NCBI GenBank assembly: GCA_027922465.2
Contig: BQMF02000095.1
Span: 62,001-126,000 of the forward strand
Direction: 5' to 3'
Length of the DNA: 64,000 nt
Origin: Turritopsis dohrnii
Taxonomy: Eukaryota > Cnidaria > Hydrozoa > Anthoathecata > Oceaniidae
A program made the translations under genes and the position numbers. Under the pieces are notes generated by a model. The model was not told where the DNA came from. It saw only the letters and a list, made by a program, of their open reading frames with translations, and searched no databases. Numbering within the stretch: the stretch's first letter is position 1; every line of letters starts with the position of its first letter. Positions 37,491-64,000 of the stretch are shown piece by piece.

Positions 37491-40441
37491 TCATTTAAAT
37501 TCTGTCGAGTTTGAGTTACAACTGTTACTTCTTCGTAAGTGAGGAGACTTAAGACTTTGAGCAAGTTCTTCGTTTGCTTTTGCATCCAGTAGAAAACTAC
37601 TCGACACACTTGTCCTCAGAACAGGCAAGTCATCAAATCGTGGTCTCGCCGTCATTTCGTGTTTTTGTTTTTTAAAAATATTCAACTTCGAAAGAAAGTG
37701 CAACCACTTGTGTTCACGCTTTTTATATAACGCTGTTCTGTTAGTCGTTTCTTCGTCTTTGCCTGTTTCGTGAAAATTGTAACTAGCTTTTTGGCGATTA
37801 TATATTTCTTCTAAGGTTTTACATGTTGGAGGGTAGGAGTGTCCTCTAGCTCTCCTTCGTTTGTGCAATTTGGGAATAGTTTTGTTGCTTGGCGCAGATA
37901 ATGTGGTCTTGACGTTCTGTTTCCGTTTCAAGTGCGGACTATGACCATGTTTATGAATGTATTTCCTCACTATTTGATCGGAATACGGGTTGCTTATACT
38001 GAGCTGCAGCGTCGGATGCTTATGTATGGATTTTTCGTAGACAGCCGTGCACAGCAAGTTCGGGACACTGAACGATCTTGGATTGTATACTAACGGCAGC
38101 TCTTCTGCAATCGTCACATGTTTGCCAGAATCTTTCTCAAGATCGGGGCATCCTTGTAGAAGGGATTTAGTATCAGCGTACGGCGAGTTTCGGCTATCCG
38201 CACAACAGTTGTTGTTATTATGGATTTGCCGTTGCCACGTATCGTCTTTCTCGTCTCTGTCATGTTGAAACATATCAATAAACTGAAACAAACAACCAAA
38301 ATAAAAAATCTGTTTAAAATTCCGATAAAGGAGTTTAAAATATTCTGATAATTCTCCTAGCGTTCAAATAAAATGACGAATCCTTGCATATCTTAGGATA
38401 TTCTCGATAACATCATTTTAACTTGAATCACTAATTCGTAAGACAAAAAGACAACCCGAACAGATTTTAATTCACAAAACTTTATAATTAGATTTTATAA
38501 TCTTGAATTCCATAGAAACCACAGTTCGCCATACGAATTGTTTAAAAAAACTATGACATCCTTCTGTGAGGGAATTAAAACAACAGTGATGGAGAACAGT
38601 TATCTCTTCATCACATCAGTTTGGTCGGATGTCTGTGTTGTCAGAAATATGTGTTTGAAAAGAACATTGTCATTTCCTCAGACCAACCGGAAAGATTCTT
38701 TCCGTATTGAAACGATTACTTTGTGAAGCTTTATCCTATCCTTCTGCAAATGCTATAAGATATTTCATTAGCTGCCTAGTGAAAAGTTCCCTGGCATATA
38801 TTGTTGAGTGTCACCAATCAGTTATAATTTCCTCAGTTATGCGGGGAAATCCTGTCCACCGTGATCATTTTGTGGCTCAATTTTTTTAGTTTTAAATGCA
38901 ATCAATTCATGAAGGAAGTCCACTCCTTTCTTATTATATTAAGTCATTATGAGAACTGAACAAAACAGGACCTTGACATCCACAAAAAGTCGTTAAAATT
39001 TTTCAACGTTGGAATTTTCAATCTCTATAACTGAGGGAGTATGGTACCTTAATCACACCTGGTCACTTTTATATAAGATTATTAATAAATAAGCAAATGC
39101 TTTGTTTATTGGGCATTTGTTTTCAAATGACGTCATAAACTGTTTACAGGTATGAGTAGATTACTATACCAAACTTATAAAACTTTCACATCATTAAAAA
39201 TGATCACTAATTGCTTAATTAGGAATACATTAGCCATTAGGTAATCAAGTGAGTATTATCTAAAAATAAGTCCACTTTTCCACCTTTTATGGTATGAATT
39301 TTCTAGATGGATGTAATTAGGGAGATTCGTAAACTCGACAAGCCAGTTACACGAAAAAAATCAATTACTTTTGAAAATGTTTTCAAAATTGTTCTAATAA
39401 AACTTCAAAGATTTAAAGCCTTTTATTGTATCAAAAGAAACATCATTATTTTGCACGCTTACTTCCAAGTGTTGATGTGAAGTTTCTAATGATTTTGTAG
39501 GAAAAATTCACGAACAACTCTACTAAGTTGTATACAATTCCCTACAAATCTATAGACGTGTAAACGAAACATGATTTTTCCGAATCCCGCTAATCGATAT
39601 GCTTTTTTTTTGTGCACGCAAAGACACCGCTGTCTATTTTGCTTAGCCTTCTCATTTTCAAACTAAATTGTTCGTCATTACCTGTATCGTGATTTGATGT
39701 ATTCCTTAGGAAACAGATAGAGAGGAAAACTTAGGTCAGCATAAAGGAAAATCCGATTAGTTAGTAAGGAATTTGTTTAAGTTTTTGAGATCTTGTTTCC
39801 AGAACTTTATTGTCTCGTTTAATTAAATTTACTATAAACTGAACATTCATTGATTTGCAGCGAGAAAAAAAAAGACGACAGTCGTATACTAGCGTAAAAC
39901 ATCGACTTATGAGGGGTAAAAGTTATTACGCAGGTTGAAACAAGAGAACCATAAGTAATTCGAAAAGCGTTCTTACCAAACCGAGTGTGTCCTTCTTGCA
40001 ACAAGAAATGTTTAAACTGAAATGACCTAAGTATAATATTATTAAAAAAAGCCAAATTTAGTTGGTTTTGTTCTATTGCATAATTCTATCTCTTCTTCCT
40101 ACTTTCTTTATAAAGAATAGAAAAGATATCAAAATGAATATTCAGAACACCAAAACGTTTTTTCTCCATTTTGATGCAAAGGAATGTCTTTGAAACTGCT
40201 AACACTTTCCTCCCTCTGTAAAAAAAATTTTCTCACGGAAAAATAGCTCAAAAATTTTATTCCTAGTTGCGTGTACAAAATTTTGAAGTTGAATATATAC
40301 ATTTTCCTTAGCGGAATTCCTCCCTGCAAATTTCAGTACTGTATTCGATAGAAGTAACAGGACTTTTACCTTTCTGCAGTTTTCTTTTCTTCCACAAGCG
40401 TCACAAAAAAGTTCTTTGGAGACCATTTTTAACCTCTTCAT
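37491..40441 (-). CDS. Uncharacterised basic protein, two exons, 287 aa
   Basis: Exon 1 (40370-40441) starts MKRLKMVSKELFCDACGRKENCRK and has a GTAAAA donor; exon 2 (37491-38282) follows a TTTGTTTCAG acceptor and begins FIDMFQHDRDEKDD. Both are phase 0, total 287 aa. I do not recognise a family. There is no signal peptide or membrane segment. A CxxC-x6-C-type cluster sits near the N-terminus. The middle is rich in Lys/Arg/His (KLHKRRRARGHS, HLKRKQNVK), and the C-terminus has RRSNSCNSN, a likely basophilic-kinase or 14-3-3-type phosphosite. Composition suggests an intrinsically disordered regulatory or nuclear protein. The join relies on splice signals and phase only. Upstream in-frame sequence of exon 2 lacks an ATG, so exon 2 alone would start at the internal MFQHDRDEKDD. 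Confidence 0.55.
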
Positions 40442-42416
40442 CGCAATTTCTTTCTCGAATTGAATTTGTCGTTTTTATTGAAAGAGTGTCGTACTGAATC
40501 ACATCCGACTTCCGAAACGATAATATTTACTTTTTGTTAACTCATCGTTATTTGATAAAGTGATTATTTGTTATTAAATATATTTGTCATGTTAAGAAGT
40601 CGCGTGGCATATGTTTACATCACGCACGTTGCTATCTTCACAAGAATTATCAGGACACCTTATACGTGGATTTGAAAAGTCATTGGGATAATCCGAATGC
40701 AGAGGTGTTAGAAGAAGTTGAATCATATCTGAAACTGTGATGGTGGACTACGTGAGGGCTTAACCCGTTTACCTCATAAGGAAGGACAAACACCGTTTCC
40801 CCAACTCTAAGGAAATATTCTTGAAGGGTGATACTTAACAAAAACACACAAAGGGAACTGGACTTCTTCCCGAAACTAAATCATGATCATTATTACAAAA
40901 GCAATGAGTGACGTTGAGTGGATGTGGTTGCAGGGCTTACGTTTTTCCTTTGACAATGTAAGGGCATCAGAGATATCGGTCTAATTAGTACCTCTGTTTT
41001 GAATTTAAATGTTCCATCAGACGAAAAGAATGATAAAAAGCACAACAATTTTTGTTTCTTCCTATCAGATAAGCGTAGGTGTTTCAACAAAACCTATTAC
41101 AAAATATATAGCATCAGTATCCTGCAAGTTCTGTTTGCTGTTTCTCTTTCCCCCTTTTTTTTTTTTTTTTTTTTTTGCGTAATGTGGTTCATCCAAGTGA
41201 TTTAAATGAACAAACTGAAATGTTATGATGGAATTTCTTTAATTTCTTTTTTCATCTTTTAACAATACGTTATTGTTATTATAACGTTCTTTTTATTGTT
41301 TGTCGAGTGTTGAAATGGACATGCGTTATCAAATCGAAATGCAACCGTGTCAACTACTTTGCTAAACTATTTTGTAATATCAATGTGAAAGCTTGAAAAA
41401 CATCTTCAAGTTTTAGATTTCTCATGGTTGCAATTCTGTCTGAAGATGTCACATTAGCAATAAACAAATTACAAAATCATGAAGAATTACCGCGCCCCTA
41501 TTAAATGGCGCCTTCTATTGGGCAGGGACATATTCCTGATGAACTGGCAGTGAGAAATCCCTACAGGGAAAGGGTCAAACTTATTTTTTAAACAGATCAT
41601 TGTAAGTTCGTTCACTAGATTGGTTATCATTGCTCAACCAAACCTTAATTTCATACTTTCTGGTTCAAGATTTAACGATCGCCAAATGAACTTCTTTGTT
41701 GCAATCATTTTACATAAATTCCCGGACCATTGCGTAACAGATAGAAATGTAACGTTTCTGATAAAAGCGATTTGCTTAAAAGAACGTTGGCAAAAAATGA
41801 TAGAGATAATATATAACCATAGGAACGCTTAGTAATCATCGAGCACAATTGGCAATTGATGGCGCACTTTTATTTATTGCCTGATATGTGTATACCATTA
41901 ACAACGAAAACATTCGGCAGAAAAAACGTCCGGACAAAATGTTGACAAAATCTTATAAAAAATTGGAGAAAAAAATACTCAAAGTCGGTTAGATCTTGAA
42001 AACGAGGCTAAATTTGTTAGCAAGGTCATAACACGGTGTTTAAATAAAGCATTAGGACAGGTCTACATTATGAGAGGTTCAATCTCTCACTTTACAGGAG
42101 TGACGTCATATACTCCAATGTTTTGAAACTCCAGTTGAACAAAAGAAAAAGAAATATTTAAAGAACGAAAATCTTTTCATAACGTATATTTTACTTACTT
42201 TGTACATAAACTTTAAAATTTCGCCTCTTTTTAGCAAAATAAAGATATTAATTTAGTCTGCTATCTGTATGTTTCCAAAAAAAAGCATATCGTCGGTTAA
42301 ACTGTGCATACAACACAGTCTGGTAGAAAACTCCATATGGAAGTTACATAAAAAAGAGAAATAAATATTCACTGTTATTTCGAATATACATCTTTCCTTG
42401 ACACATGCCGATGATC
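40442..42416. other. Intergenic region between the unknown gene and CHD4
   Basis: No coding exon seen. Contains a T22-type homopolymer run at about 41155-41176 and, on the minus strand, AATAAA-like signals at about 41868-41880 that may serve CHD4. Confidence 0.4.
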
Positions 42417-58112
<15,696 letters not shown>

Positions 58113-58220
58113 CACTCACTGGTCGACAAGTTATTTATACGGCCATGACTGTCCACAGCACGCCGATGATAAAGTTTATCTTTTGGGTTACCATCTTTTG
58201 TTACGAACACATCTGTGTCC
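58113..58220 (-). other. CHD4 5' untranslated exon segment with two upstream ATGs
   Basis: A good acceptor (ATGTGTTTCAG) precedes GGACACAG at 58220, and the stretch runs directly into the start codon at 58112. Two short upstream open frames are present (ATG TGT TCG TAA, and an 18-codon frame starting ATG GTA ACC). The exon is joined either to a farther non-coding exon or to a spliced leader. Confidence 0.45.
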
Positions 58221-59234
58221 CTGAAACACATGCGTTGCGAGAATAAAACAATTAACCAAATTAATTTCTGGGGGTACATTATTTTTTCTTTATTAAATTT
58301 AAAGCCAGAAACGAATGTTTTGATACCTAAATTCATATAGAAACTTAATAGTTTAAATTTATAACGGTTATGTATTAATCAAAACTTTATTTGTAATTTC
58401 AATTACCTTAAATTAATTATAAAATGAAGCTTTGTTTCCCCGTCTTATGTTAATTCTAATTCTGATCACTCATTAAAATCTTTTAACTTCAAACTCTATT
58501 TTCAGGAATACTCTAAAGAATAATTTTTCTCCAAATTATTTTTAGGGAGGGTTTTATCAAAGTACTACAACTTCATTTGTTTAAATGGATTTTCAAGATT
58601 TTCTGTCCCCATTTTACGTTTTTGAGATATTTTCTTTCTTCTTTGCAGGAGTTATTCTGTTATTAAGTTACACAATACATGCAAATATTCACAGTCACGT
58701 GACTTTATTTTTTTTATTTTCTTTGTGAATGAATGAACACGCCTAATTATAATACTGTTGAATAGTATTATTTTTTCATTACCTTCTCGTGATCTAGAAT
58801 TAAGTTTTAGTTCGTGTGAACACAGTAAGTAAACTCTATTTTGACTGGCTGGATACACAACAAAAACAACACGTGCTTATCATTACTTTCTCACCTAGAT
58901 GTTCAACGTCAATTTTATTCAGGGTCTAAATGTCTGTCACTCATTTCTTTCTACTTTTAGTGTTTCGAGGGCAAGACCTTGAAGACAATACTCACAACTC
59001 AAGAGGTTGCTCACAACTAAAAGATGGATGAAGGTGTGGTTACAATCTAATTTCATCATCTGCATCAGAGTATTTTCGGGGAGGGTGTTACCATTGAAAT
59101 AAGCTGTAACAAACGATTTTGATCTGCTCAATCAAGCAACTGCTGTCTAGTTTCGCAATTGCCACCTAACTTTCCTTTCGAAACAAATGCACAATCTGAA
59201 AACAATTTAGGTGGACATAATTTTTGGAAATCAT
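58221..59234. other. Upstream flank of CHD4; nothing recognised
   Basis: AT-rich sequence with no exon, RNA gene or repeat that I can support. It presumably contains the CHD4 promoter. Confidence 0.4.
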
Positions 59235-59978
59235 TATTTTATTATTATTTTTTTATTTTATTTTTTTTTTTTTTATTAAAATTTATTTAACGTCAATTAG
59301 AAATATACAAAAATAAAAATGAAGTTAAAAAATGTCGTCTCTCCGATGAAATGCAGTAATACATTTCAAAGGAGAGTACAACTAGCCCAATTCGGCTAAT
59401 TAAAATTGACAATCAAAAATTAAAAACAATGATAAAAATCTCATATTTTATCTCCTTTGAGTAAAATGGTACCTTTGTGCACACAGACGGCATTTACAGC
59501 TAAGATCGGGCAAGGTTCTTATTGAAGACGAGAAGGTACTAAGATTTTTCGCTTCCCTGACACTAGCGGGAAGTTCATTCCACAGGTTTGCTCCTATATA
59601 TGACACTGTCTGTAATCCGTGACGTGTAGTTCGAACAGTTTTTCGAACCAAGTCACACTGACGTCTAGTTTTGTAAGGGATATCCTCTTTGAAATTGAAA
59701 ACGTTCTCCATATAAGAAGGGTTGAGACCTGTGTTAGTCTTATACACTTCTTTCAGGAGAACCTCACAATTTCTTCGATGAATGCATACATGTGGACTAT
59801 CACAACAAATTTTCTCCATTCTATTTTGCATCCTCTGAAGCCTCTGAAGATCCCCCTTCCCAGCAAAGGACCAAATGACAGGACAATAAGATAGTTCAGA
59901 AGATACAAAAGAATTTGCAGACCTTACGCTGAAATTAATTAATTGAGTAGACGTTGTTGTAGGTATGCGGCAAAATAA
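59235..59978 (-). mobile_element. 5'-truncated non-LTR retrotransposon (LINE) remnant
   Basis: The open frame 59448-59978 encodes the C-terminal end of a LINE reverse-transcriptase protein: ELSYCPVIWSFAGKGDLQRL, LLKEVYKTNTGLNPSYM, DIPYKTRRQCDL, GANLWNELPASVREAK and a terminal CKCRLC. This is the conserved thumb/tail pattern of Jockey/CR1-type elements. The 3' end is an A-rich tail on the minus strand (plus-strand T run, 59235-59276). The fingers and palm, including the catalytic YADD region, and any endonuclease are missing, so it is dead on arrival. Confidence 0.8.
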
Positions 59979-60805
59979 TTATGTCAAAGAAGATAATCAA
60001 GTCAAAGAAGATGAAAGGTTAATTTGATTGCCAACAAGTATTGTACGTGACAGAAAAATATTCTTCCTAACTTTTTATAAAGTACACATGCTCGTTGATA
60101 ATACGGTACGTTGCCAGTTTTTCTAATTGGAAAACCTGCTTAAAGATAGTGAACTATCATAAGGTCGAGAAAAAAGTGTTTCAGCAGTTTTCTTGTGAGA
60201 TAATCTCCACGAGGGAGCCAACCACTTGTTTGAACACTTTGTTAAAACAGCTGTTCGTTCAAAGACCATTTCTCAATTGTTCTATTTCTACTGACATCAG
60301 CATTTTGCAACCCTCAGCTCTACATATAACAGTCATTATCTTAAACACCTATTGATATCGTATATACATCATCGGCGAATGTTTATTGACAGGTACAATA
60401 GCTGGGCGATTTTTTTGCGTGACTTAAGACTTCACCATTTTTCTTACTCCTCTTTGCATTTCAGTCTCAAATTCTCTCCTCATATCTTTAAGATTTGAAA
60501 AGGAAAAAATATTTTCAAACTAAGAGAAAAGAAAACCATTTGTTTTCAAACATTTGGGATCACCATTTTTAAAATAGACAGTACTGAAGTTAATCAACTT
60601 AACTGAAAGTTGTCTTCAGAAATTGGCGATTGGAGTTATACATTTTACCAGGAAACTGGATATAGACGAAAATGTTGTTAGTTGGCCTTTTATTATTTAC
60701 CGAAGAGTTTTTGTCGCTCAAGGACATTTTTTTTGTTTTGTTTTTGGATCAAATTTTTAAAATTTATAAAGTAACTACAAATCAAAACTAAGTCATTGGA
60801 TGAAG
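59979..60805. other. Intergenic; nothing recognised
   Basis: Contains a short direct repeat GTCAAAGAAGAT at about 59983-60011 directly beyond the LINE's truncated end; otherwise no feature. Confidence 0.4.
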
Positions 60806-61522
60806 CATGGAGGTATAAAACAGAAGGAGAACGAACTCAAAATCTGCTATTGTACTATCCGTGATGCGCTGCATTGTTTAAGTCCTCAGTGTGTAATAAC
60901 ATATAATTGCTATCATCTTGCATAATTTTTATAATTTTGGCGTTCTTGCGTGAAAATTTCGTTCATATCAATTCTCCAATGTGATTAAAGATCGTTAGGG
61001 TAAAGTTCTTAGCATGCATAATCTGTAGGAATTGGGAGAATTATGCAAAAACGTCACAAATATGCAACGAAAACATTGCAACTTTAGGTCTATATATCTC
61101 GTGATCCCCTCAAGCAGTTTCGCCGAGCGTCAGTTTTTGAAGAGAGAATAATCCTAAGTTTTTGCACGTACCGCGGCACTATCGAGGCGCATTTAAGTCA
61201 GAAGATATGTAGATTGGAACTTATACATGAATTACGCGATATCTTCAACTCTGTATAAAAACATAGATTTTCATTTGTTTCTCAAGGAAGCTTTAGGTTT
61301 AATAATCTGCTTGTCACTATGCAGCAAGTTGATCCGTTGTTATAATGGATGATATTTGGTTTTTAAATTGTCGTTAATTTTTAAAAAAGTATTCGTTTCA
61401 CCGACAACCAGCCGAAAGCGCATCACGGATGACATCAAAGTGATACCGCAATGAATAGAATAGTCATTATCTGAATAATAGAAAAATAAGAGTTCGTTCT
61501 CCTTCTGTTTTATACCTCCATG
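60806..61522. mobile_element. 717-bp inverted-repeat element with 7-bp target duplication
   Basis: Terminal inverted repeats of at least 34 bp start CATGGAGGTATAAAACAGAA and are identical at both ends. GATGAAG lies on each side (60799-60805 and 61523-61529). Near both ends CCGTGATGCGCT or its complement also recurs. There is no coding capacity. A 7-bp duplication is unusual for hAT (8) or Tc1 (2), so I leave the superfamily open. Confidence 0.7.
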
Positions 61523-61741
61523 GATGAAGTGAGAATGCAGAGCAAATTGTTCAGTATTAAGACTTCTTATGTTACCACGTCACAACAATAGTTTTGTACG
61601 TTGCATCTTCTTTGTTGGAAGCAAACGTAATGATTGGCTGATAGGTTGGGGATGGATCTTTCCACCATCTGCCTCGTTTCTGTCCTGTTTTCATCATTTT
61701 CTGACATGACATGTTTTGTGTTATTCACAGTGTTTGGAAAT

Positions 61742-61795
61742 TGAAACGAAAGGGGGAAATGCCGAAAGTGAAACGAAAGGGGGGAATGCCGAACT
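61742..61795. repeat. 27-bp tandem repeat, two copies
   Basis: TGAAACGAAAGGGGG followed by AAATGCCGAAAG is repeated immediately with three changes. Confidence 0.8.
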
Positions 61796-61865
61796 GTTAT
61801 TATAGTAAGCAAGTATTTTATCAAACTACAAAGAACAATTCCAATGGTAACATAAGTTCCAAACA

Positions 61866-62022
61866 CAGTGCATCCCCGTTAAGTCGGACTCTCAAGGGCC
61901 CGAAAAAATCGGTCCGATTTAATGGGAGTCTGACTTATCGGAACTTCATCTACAGTTAGAATTTAGTCTGAAGGGGGAAAGGTCCGGCTCAAAAAAAAGT
62001 CCGACTTAACGGGGTTGTACTG
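61866..62022. mobile_element. pogo/Tigger-like MITE
   Basis: A 157-bp element with inverted ends CAGTGCATCCCCGTTAAGTC and, reversed at the right, CAGTACAACCCCGTTAAGTC, continuing GGACT. CAGT...CCCCGTTAAGTCGGAC ends are typical of pogo/Tigger elements, which target TA; TA follows the right end, while the left flank reads CA, probably mutated. Confidence 0.6.
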
Positions 62023-62321
62023 TAAACAGAATATTTCTCGGCGCTGTGCTATCCCGAAAAGATAGCTTTTAAAATAACACATGCATAACTTTGCAGTTTA
62101 CTAACGATAGGAACCCATTTGAATGGTTGTGAAGCAGAGAGCCGATTAATCTGACGAAAAACAAAACCATTTCAATGAAACCTTCCTGGTATGTTAAAAT
62201 AACATCATTAATAATATTCCATTTATTATCCAAGTTCTACAAACGGCTTGATTTCCCAAGACACTCTAAAGCTACCTATTAATTCCTCTATTAATGCCAC
62301 TGAAGTATAAGACTGGAAGTG

Positions 62322-63632
62322 TTACTGAAACGGCTCCAAATATTTTTTTTCGTAGTAGTATTCTTGGAAGGGACCAGCCATTGATTCTTTTCTCCTATCG
62401 TCACGTTCCCTCCTTTCTTTCTCGATTTCCATCATCTCTGTTTTTAGTTTTTCTATCCGTTTTCGTAGTAACTCCTTTTGCCACGGTGGCACATGTTTTT
62501 CATTCATTTCCGACTGCAACGCTGCAATGACGCGTCGACGAACAACTGATGGATCCTCAGACGTCATCCTGAATGAAAAAATTTAATGAAATTGAAACGA
62601 AGCCAAAAAAAAAACAAACCAAAATGATTTCCTGTTAGGACAGATCTCCCACAAAAAGAAGTGGATTATTAACTAAATTTTAGATATTAATTAAAGAACT
62701 GAAAAATGGCACCTATAGAGACAATAGAGACCGTAGTATATGTTTTGTTTTTCCACAGTAGGTTACACTTACATTCTAAGTTGTCTTTTTAATAATAACT
62801 CCTGCTTCCATTCTGGTTCTGTTGCAGTTAGTCGTCTCTCCTCCTTTTCTCTAAGTATCTAGTTTTTAAAAAAAGCAACTTGTGTGATGTCATGTAATAT
62901 GAAATCGAAATCAATAGGGTTCTATAATGCGGTGCTGACTGAATGAATCACGTAAGTGGAGAGTTAGTTAGTTAGATTCTTCGTTACTACCTCGTTTACT
63001 ATATTTACTATATCGTTTTACTATATATTTATTTTAGACCCGTAGGGCGTCGGCATGCTAGCAGAGAAATAAAAAAACAACAAAAAACAACAATAAACAA
63101 CAAGCGAAATTATGCAAGCATGATGAGCTTTATTATTTCATTCTAAGCAACTGCCGATTCAGCACCGATGTGGACTGGGTAGGAATCGGACAACCAAGGA
63201 CAATTGCAGTGTTACACTGCGCCTTTGTCTGGTTATTTCACTTTTTTTTTCATCTCTCAAATATTCAGATCGCTCTTCTTCATTGAGATTTTCAGAGGTT
63301 ATTAGAATAAGCGGAGTTTGAAATGGTAAGGTGATTTAAATATACCTTAAATATACCTCTATATTTATTTGTCATAGAAATCATATAGGAACAAACATAT
63401 GAATGTGTATATCGGATCACATCGGATAACATCGGAACAGAAAAAAGACACCTTTAAAATACAGATATGGGTTACAAAATTCATCCGATTGACTCACCCT
63501 CTTTTCTTCTTGTTCCTTTTCAACTTGCCTCTTTATTTTTTTGATATACAATTGTTGTTTCCACTCCGGTACTGGCTCGCCATTGTTGTCACGTTCTTTT
63601 ACGTAAATATCCCATGGACATTTTGTTTGAGT
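62322..63632 (-). CDS. Espin/forked-like actin-bundling protein, C-terminal three exons (partial)
   Basis: Exons 63498-63632, 62773-62858 and 62322-62568 join in phase to the last 155 residues of a protein whose 5' part is outside the window. Three spaced copies of a Pro-x-Trp-(Lys/Gln)-x-x-Leu-x-x-(Lys/Arg) motif occur: PVPEWKQQLYIKKIK, EPEWKQELLLKRQLR and VPPWQKELLRKRIEK. Such WKxxL motifs occur in espins, Drosophila forked and related actin-bundling proteins. The rest is charged, helical Glu/Lys/Arg sequence, and the end is EYYYEKKYLEPFQ. The family call is inference from motif spacing; other proteins with this motif (taperin/phostensin) remain possible. Confidence 0.5.
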
Positions 63633-64000
63633 CTAAATGAGTAACATCATATAGCAACACTTAAATATTTTGTTTCCAGGTGCTGTGTCTGTGCACTATT
63701 ACAAAAAAAACTGTTAAGAAAAGAAATCAAATTGGTAAGGGTGGGTTATTTCATTATTTTCATGATAAGCTAATAGATTCAACAAGTTCGTCACTTGGTT
63801 AAAGTGCCAAGATTAGGAACGATATAACAGCCTCTGGTGAGGATTTGTAGAAATTCAGTAAAAAGAATTACATGCATGGTAATCACACACTTTGTAAACA
63901 GTACTAAGTGTTCTTGATAAAATTTAGTGGATTTAATGGAAATACTACAATCAGAAAAGAAAGAACATGTGTATCTGAAGGATTTTCGCCCTGTGCAAAC
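63633..64000. other. Intron or upstream part of the espin-like gene
   Basis: No certain exon. At the very end, minus-strand TTTGCACAG (63992-64000 region) could be an acceptor for an exon that would lie at about 63960-63990. Confidence 0.3.

Overview
The window is metazoan nuclear DNA: genes are split into many short exons with GT-AG introns, the sequence is AT-rich (roughly two thirds A+T by eye), and the products are animal-specific (Cdc42 GTPase, laminin alpha-type matrix protein, AP-2 mu clathrin adaptor, Mi-2/CHD4 remodeller, espin-like actin bundler). Dense introns, small transposons in most long introns and high similarity to vertebrate orthologues suggest an early-branching animal, possibly a cnidarian. 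The sequence alone does not prove this.

Layout: 1-2.0 kb, no gene seen. 2.0-3.75 kb (+), complete 4-exon cdc42, with a miniature transposon (MITE) in each of introns 1 and 2. 6.7-28.6 kb (-), a 33-exon gene for a secreted laminin alpha-type protein of about 2,114 aa. It has a signal peptide, a divergent LN-like region, and two successive blocks of LE (laminin EGF-like) modules plus a domain IV'' (L4/LF type). It stops after one more LE and has no coiled coil or LG domains. 30.1-36.0 kb (+), complete 11-exon AP-2 mu (439 aa). 37.5-40.4 kb (-), a two-exon basic protein of 287 aa that I do not recognise. 42.4-58.1 kb (-), complete 32-exon Mi-2/CHD4 (1,998 aa), with an in-phase pair of alternative terminal exons that would give a short isoform without PHD fingers, chromodomains or ATPase. 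59.2-60.0 kb (-), a 5'-truncated LINE. 60.8-62.0 kb, two more inverted-repeat elements. 62.3-63.6 kb (-), the last three exons of an espin/forked-like gene that runs off the window.

The genes are housekeeping or structural neighbours, not an operon. Cdc42 and the laminin gene converge, and laminin and AP-2 mu diverge from a shared 1.46-kb intergenic region. Exon models were built by hand from splice sites and codon phase. All junctions keep phase in Cdc42, AP-2 mu, CHD4 and the laminin gene, but the laminin model needs a 29-nt intron and a 24-nt microexon in its N-terminal part. The most interesting items are the laminin-like short-arm-only architecture, the truncated CHD4 isoform, the 29-nt intron or frameshift, and a small element carrying a hammerhead-like core between a 12-bp direct repeat.
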